Below are positions 59,822 to 64,000 of a stretch of DNA of 64,000 nucleotides, piece by piece (position 1 is the stretch's first letter; every line of letters starts with the position of its first letter). Below the pieces are notes generated by a model. That model did not search any database, was not told the origin of the DNA, and saw nothing but the letters and a program-made list of their open reading frames with translations. Source of the stretch: Sabethes cyaneus (Eukaryota; Arthropoda; Insecta; Diptera; Culicidae); the NCBI RefSeq assembly GCF_943734655.1, contig NC_071354.1, positions 225,736,397 to 225,800,396 on the forward strand, in the 5' to 3' direction. The position numbers and the translations under genes are program-made.

Positions 59822-60585
59822 CTATTCAAATAATATAAGGACGATTAAATTAGAAGGAGTCATTTTAAACAATTAAAATACTAATTAATGATCGAATCAA
59901 TTTTAACAGTAATTAGGTGAATGTTGACATTTAACTTTGGCATTGGTATTCCAGAACTGATCGCACTAGCGAAAATATAGCGACTAGCGAAAAATATAGC
60001 GAAATATAGCCAATCATTAATATAAGAAGCACGATCAAGGGCCTTCGAGCTCATAACAAAACAGGCTCGGGTCCGGATATTCCGGGAATATGTGATTGCT
60101 GAATACTTCTCTGGCTTTGCTGTCATACGATTCAAGTCGCACCAAGTGGTGAAGCCCTCGAACTGCTTTTTGGATCTGGAAATACATTTTAAGATCATCC
60201 GTATACGAAGAACGTGGGCCTTTAACTAGACCAAACTAACATCGTTGAATTAAATCAAAAAAATCAAAGGATCTTGGTGGCTTCCTTGAGGGATAACTTT
60301 AACGGCAACCACCAACAGTTGGGGAGACTTGAGCGGTTATCGCTAACACCGTATATGTCGTTTTGTGATTGCGAAAGCTGCCAACAGAGCGAACAGATCG
60401 GCCTTCGAAATCATCTCGACATTAATATTAATGACATCCAACGTCTGACCATATACTGTTATACACTTACGCGTATTTTTTGGCTTTTCCGTTGAATTTC
60501 ATTGATGACGGGAACCCGGACTCATCATGGCACGTTTTCGTAATTCTCGAAAGACTTTGAGTGAAGTTTCAAGTTTGCGTTGACT
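59822..60585 (-). mobile_element. Jockey-like RT fragment in upstream intron or flank of acyl-CoA oxidase
   Basis: 60198-60040 on the - strand reads KKQFEGFTTWCDLNRMTAKP, then EKYSAITYSRN, typical of the RT region after the catalytic box in Jockey/I-type LINEs. The rest (59822-60040 and 60200-60585) is unassigned, and the missing first acyl-CoA oxidase exon is not visible in it. Confidence 0.55.
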
Positions 60586-60861
60586 CCAGCAACTTCAATC
60601 TCTACCTTCTCCTGGTACTATCCGGAATACGAGCAACCTTAACGGAGATCCGCGGATATACTACGCTGGTGGATACTAAAGTCGTACGCCGATAGAGAAG
60701 GAGGCACTCACGCCAACGCTATGTGTAACAACGAGGATTAGCCTTGTCAGTTTTAGGTGTCAGTTCTCATGGCAAGGGCGGCTCCTGATAGCTCGACGAT
60801 TCCTCAACCAACCAAGTGAACGGTTCAGGCTTGTAGCGGCTTACGACAGCGTATGATCCAG

Positions 60862-62824
60862 ATTTACTTACTTACTTATGAGTCCATGTCCGCCGGTCCG
60901 GCAGAACAAAGGGATGAAATCAGAGATCTCCACTGTTGACGGTTACCCGCCATGGTTTTTATATGTCGCCAGGACAGGTTCTCGTCTACAGCCCGGATGT
61001 CGTTGGCTAGGCTGCGTCGCCATGAGCCTCTGGGTCTGCCTCTTCTACGCTGTGGATTCCAGTCGAGTGTTTCTCTGCAAACCTCGTTCGCTCCTTTCCT
61101 CAAGGTGTGTTCGATCCACTTCCACCTTCGTTAACGAATTTCTGCGGCTATCGGCCGTTGATGACACCGACGATGGAGTTCCTCATTGGATATCCAGTTA
61201 TCAGGCCACCAGGCACGAATGATGTATCGCAGGCACCGGTTAATGAATACCTGCAGGTTTTGCGTTGTCTCCGCTGAGACGCACCACGTGCAGATTTGAC
61301 GTTTGAATTAAAGATTCGGATTTTCGTACGTAGAGTGATCTGGTTTGAGCGCCAAATGTTTCGCAGACCTGTAAAGGCACCCCAGGCCTTCCTAACCCGG
61401 TGGCTATATCAGTCTTGGTACCACCATCGGGCGTTGTCTGGCTACCAAGATATTGAAAGGCGTCGTCTACCTGCTCATCTTGTTGTCCTGCTACTGTGAA
61501 GTTGATGGAATTATCAGTGTTCACTACCATAGACTTAGTTTTCGCTACATTGACTGTGAGACCTGCTGCCTGGAAGTTCTCGGAGAGGTCATCTAACTTG
61601 CTCTGCATATCGTTTCGGCGTTGTGCGAGAAAGACAATGTCGTCGGCTAAGTCGACGTCATTTAGCTGCTCCATCGTTAGAGGATTCCAAGGCAATACTC
61701 GATTTGGTCTGCTGTCAATTGCTCCAACAAATATCTCATCCATAACCTAATCTCTAAACTAACATCTCATCCAGATGAGATGGACTAGCTTATCTGGACT
61801 CCTCTACATCTCCTCTACACCTAAGTGCGCCCCAGATGTTTTCGTGGTTGAGTCGGTCGAACGCCTTCTCGAAGTCAACGAACACCAGCATAAGAGAGTC
61901 CTGGAATTCGTTGATCTGCTCCAATATAATGCGGAGCGTTATGATATGGTTTACACATCATCGGCCAGCACGGAATTCAGCTTGCTGCCGCCGGAGAGTA
62001 GCGTCAATCTTCTCCTGAATCCGCCTGAGGATTACCTTACAGAGTACTTTGAGAGTAATACAGAACAACGTAATGCCACGCCAGTTACCGCATTCAGTTA
62101 GATCTCCTTTCTTAGGGACTTTGACCAATATGCCCTGCATCCAGTCCACCGGAAAAGTTGTGGTTTCCCATATATTGCTGAAAAGCTGATGCATGATCTG
62201 GGCTGCTTCAATTTCATCCAGCGATGGCGCCTCCGAGTTGACGCGATTAATTCGAACTGTAGGCGATATACGCTGCTGGTTTTGTTGGTCTCTGACATTT
62301 GAAACTCGGAAGAGTCGTTCAAAATGTTCAGTCCATCGCTTAAGCTGTTCTGTACGGTCAGTCAATAGCTGACCAGCTCTGTCCTTTAGCGGCATCTTTG
62401 TATTCATCCTGGCACCACTAAGGCGGCGAGAAATATCGTACAACAAACGGATATCACCATTGGCGGCGGTGGTTTCTCCTTGTTCGGCTAGGGAGTTAGT
62501 CCAGGCTCTCTTGTCCCGCCTACAAGCATGTTTAACAGCCCTCTCCAGTTCGGCGTATCGTTGCGGGGCAGCTGTCTTAGCAGATCTGGTCCGCGCTCGC
62601 TCAATGCCGGCTTTCGCCTCTCTTCGCTCGTCGGTCTTCCTCCAAGTTTTATCCAGATGCAGATGTGGTCGAGTTGGTTTTCTGTTCGGCCGTCGTGGGA
62701 GACCCACGTGACTTTATGTGCTGGACCATGTTGTAATTAGTACAGAATTATGTAAACAGCTGTTTTCGCTCATCTCTCCTAGGCCATAGCGTCCCATGAC
62801 GCGTTCAAGGTCCGCTTTGTTTGC
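60862..62824 (-). mobile_element. RTE-type LINE, 5'-truncated, with 12 bp TSD
   Basis: From 62824 downward: endonuclease end (HVMGRYGLGE-like, then HKVTWVSHDGRTENQLDHIC). A long frame at 62707-61958 then covers the linker to the RT fingers (VPKKGDLTECGNWRGITL, then RRQQAEFRAGR). The RT palm at 61743-61240 contains LADDIVFLAQ, and the C-terminal tail is at 61103-60876. It ends in ATAAGTAAGTAAGTAAAT, a short tandem tail. Flanking cgtatgatccag (60850-60861) and cgtctgatccag (62825-62836) form the duplication. A few frameshifts remain, so it is a fairly recent but inactive copy. Confidence 0.88.
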
Positions 62825-63420
62825 CGTCTGATCCAGAGCAAAGCGAAAAAAGCAACTCGGTACTAGGAACTGCAGATCGCTGAACTTCACTGGTGGCCAC
62901 CGAGTGCTGCTCGAACGGCTAGAACCCCGCAAACTCGGCATCGTAGCTCTGCAGGAAAACTGTCGTAAAGGAGAAAAAGTTTGGACAAGATTCACGTTAG
63001 CAAAGCCCAGTTTTCCCAAAGTGGTGGCACTGCCGACGAACTGGGCTTGGGCTTTATAGTGTTAAGCAAAATGCAGGATAGATAGATTGGAACGCGATCA
63101 ACGCGAAGTTGTGTGTGTTCAAGATGAAGGACCGTTTCTTCATTTCTAGCATCATCAATCTACAACAGCTGTTCGCTGTTCAGGGATATGAACGCCCAGG
63201 TCAGTAGGGAAGAGTAGAGACCGGAATGTAGAGGCCGGTGATGGGACCGCAGAAGTTGTACACAGACACGAACGATTACGGCCTACGATGTATAAATTTC
63301 GCGTGATTCGAAGAAACTTTTTTACACGCAAAGATATCCACAAAGTCACCTGGAGATCACCCGTCCAACGTACAATGAACCAGATTGACCATGTTCTCGT
63401 CGATGGCCGGTTTGCGGATA

Positions 63421-63510
63421 ATAGGCCGTATGAATAAAAGAGTTTGCTTTACTTCTACTGTAAGGTTTACACGGGAAAAGCATAGCAAACTGTTGTATTC
63501 ATACGGGCTA
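63421..63510. mobile_element. 90 bp MITE/foldback inside the LINE
   Basis: ggccgtatgaataaaagagt at the left pairs with inverted gcccgtatgaatacaacagt at the right. Removing it restores the LINE motif 'gcggatattaactct' found at 957-972, which shows the insertion point. Confidence 0.8.
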
Positions 63511-64000
63511 TTAACTCTAATCATCACTTAGTAGCACACGCTATGTCCGAAGGTACTTATTATTTAACTTACATTCACCTAAGATTTCTCTTCACAGGAT
63601 TAGTATTAATCAAAACAATTACCAAACCAAATCATATCAAAACAATTAATTTCGAGAAGGTCTTAAAATATTCTATTTTGGGTTTTTTGAAAAATTCAAT
63701 TTTCAAGGTTATTTAGGGGCCATCCCCTCTCATCCGTTGTAATCGACCACCTCCGATTTCAACCAAATTTGGTATAATTGCCTATTCCGTTCCCACATTT
63801 AATTTCTGAAAGTTTTGTATGGATTGAACATCCCCCTTGCAGAATGGAAGTTAACCTAGGAGTGCCTACAAACGATGACAGCATCCCGACTCCCGGTTTT
63901 GAAGAGATCCGGCGTCAGCTGAACTTTACTGGTTGCTTTATTGTTACTTTACAAACAGACAACAATTCCCTAATGACCCTTAACACCCAATACAGTAAAC

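Larger units (their letters stand above)
60590..63912 (+). mobile_element. LINE (leader, endonuclease, linker) split by an RTE insertion
   Basis: The leader at 60590-60861 continues after the RTE element at 62837. The endonuclease runs to about 63415, including a decayed LNAQVGRE-like stretch, LHTDTNDYGLRCINF and an IDHVLVDGRF end. The linker resumes after a 90 bp MITE and a second unassigned insertion (63560-63840), ending at 63912 in a GVPTNDDSIPTPGFEE-like segment also seen near 11890-11950. Stops are present throughout. Confidence 0.7.

Noticed and set aside
1..64000. CRISPR arrays, operons or bacterial-type systems
   Set aside because: The window is intron-bearing insect DNA; no regularly spaced direct repeats with unique spacers and no bacterial gene clusters are seen.

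Overview
This is a eukaryotic, insect-type genomic window, almost certainly from a mosquito and most likely an Aedes-like culicine. Small, intron-split genes with consensus GT-AG junctions sit in a very large amount of transposon-derived DNA. Two copies closely resemble the Aedes tRNA-related SINE Feilai, and there are RTE/Jockey-type LINE fragments, hAT, Tc1/mariner and TTAA-flanked elements, a BEL/Pao LTR element and several MITEs. The family names come from memory of family features, not from a search.

Only two cellular protein genes can be supported. A complete troponin C gene (+ strand, five coding exons, 37683-56890) encodes a 150-residue EF-hand protein in 453 coding bases spread over about 19.2 kb. 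Its first coding exon is only the ATG, and introns 2 and 4 (about 8.8 and 9.2 kb) are filled with repeats. Converging on it is a peroxisomal acyl-CoA oxidase gene (- strand, 59821-57571, seven exons). It lacks only its N-terminal exon or exons, which lie in repeat-rich DNA or beyond the window. The two 3' ends meet tail to tail around 57.48-57.53 kb.

Region by region: 1-13 kb is nested LINE, hAT, Tc1-like and MITE remnants. 13-17 kb is mostly unique noncoding DNA. 17-26 kb holds a Feilai-like SINE, Tc1-like transposase pieces, a 1.9 kb hexamer satellite and a TTAA-flanked element. 26-33 kb is a nested stack in which a LINE is interrupted by a 0.7 kb repeat, a tRNA-derived SINE and a MITE that itself carries an internally deleted BEL element. 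33-36.5 kb is a broken Tc1-like element with foldback and TTAA insertions. 36.6-57.5 kb is troponin C, with a roughly 1 kb foldback and a 3 kb degenerate satellite in its last intron. 57.5-59.8 kb is acyl-CoA oxidase. 60-64 kb is a LINE split by an RTE insertion.

I found no convincing new multi-gene system. The points most worth checking are the nested-insertion history (several target-site duplications can be read directly), two structurally similar TTAA elements, the large foldback in the troponin C intron, two satellites with apparent higher-order structure, and a choice of C-termini in the acyl-CoA oxidase.
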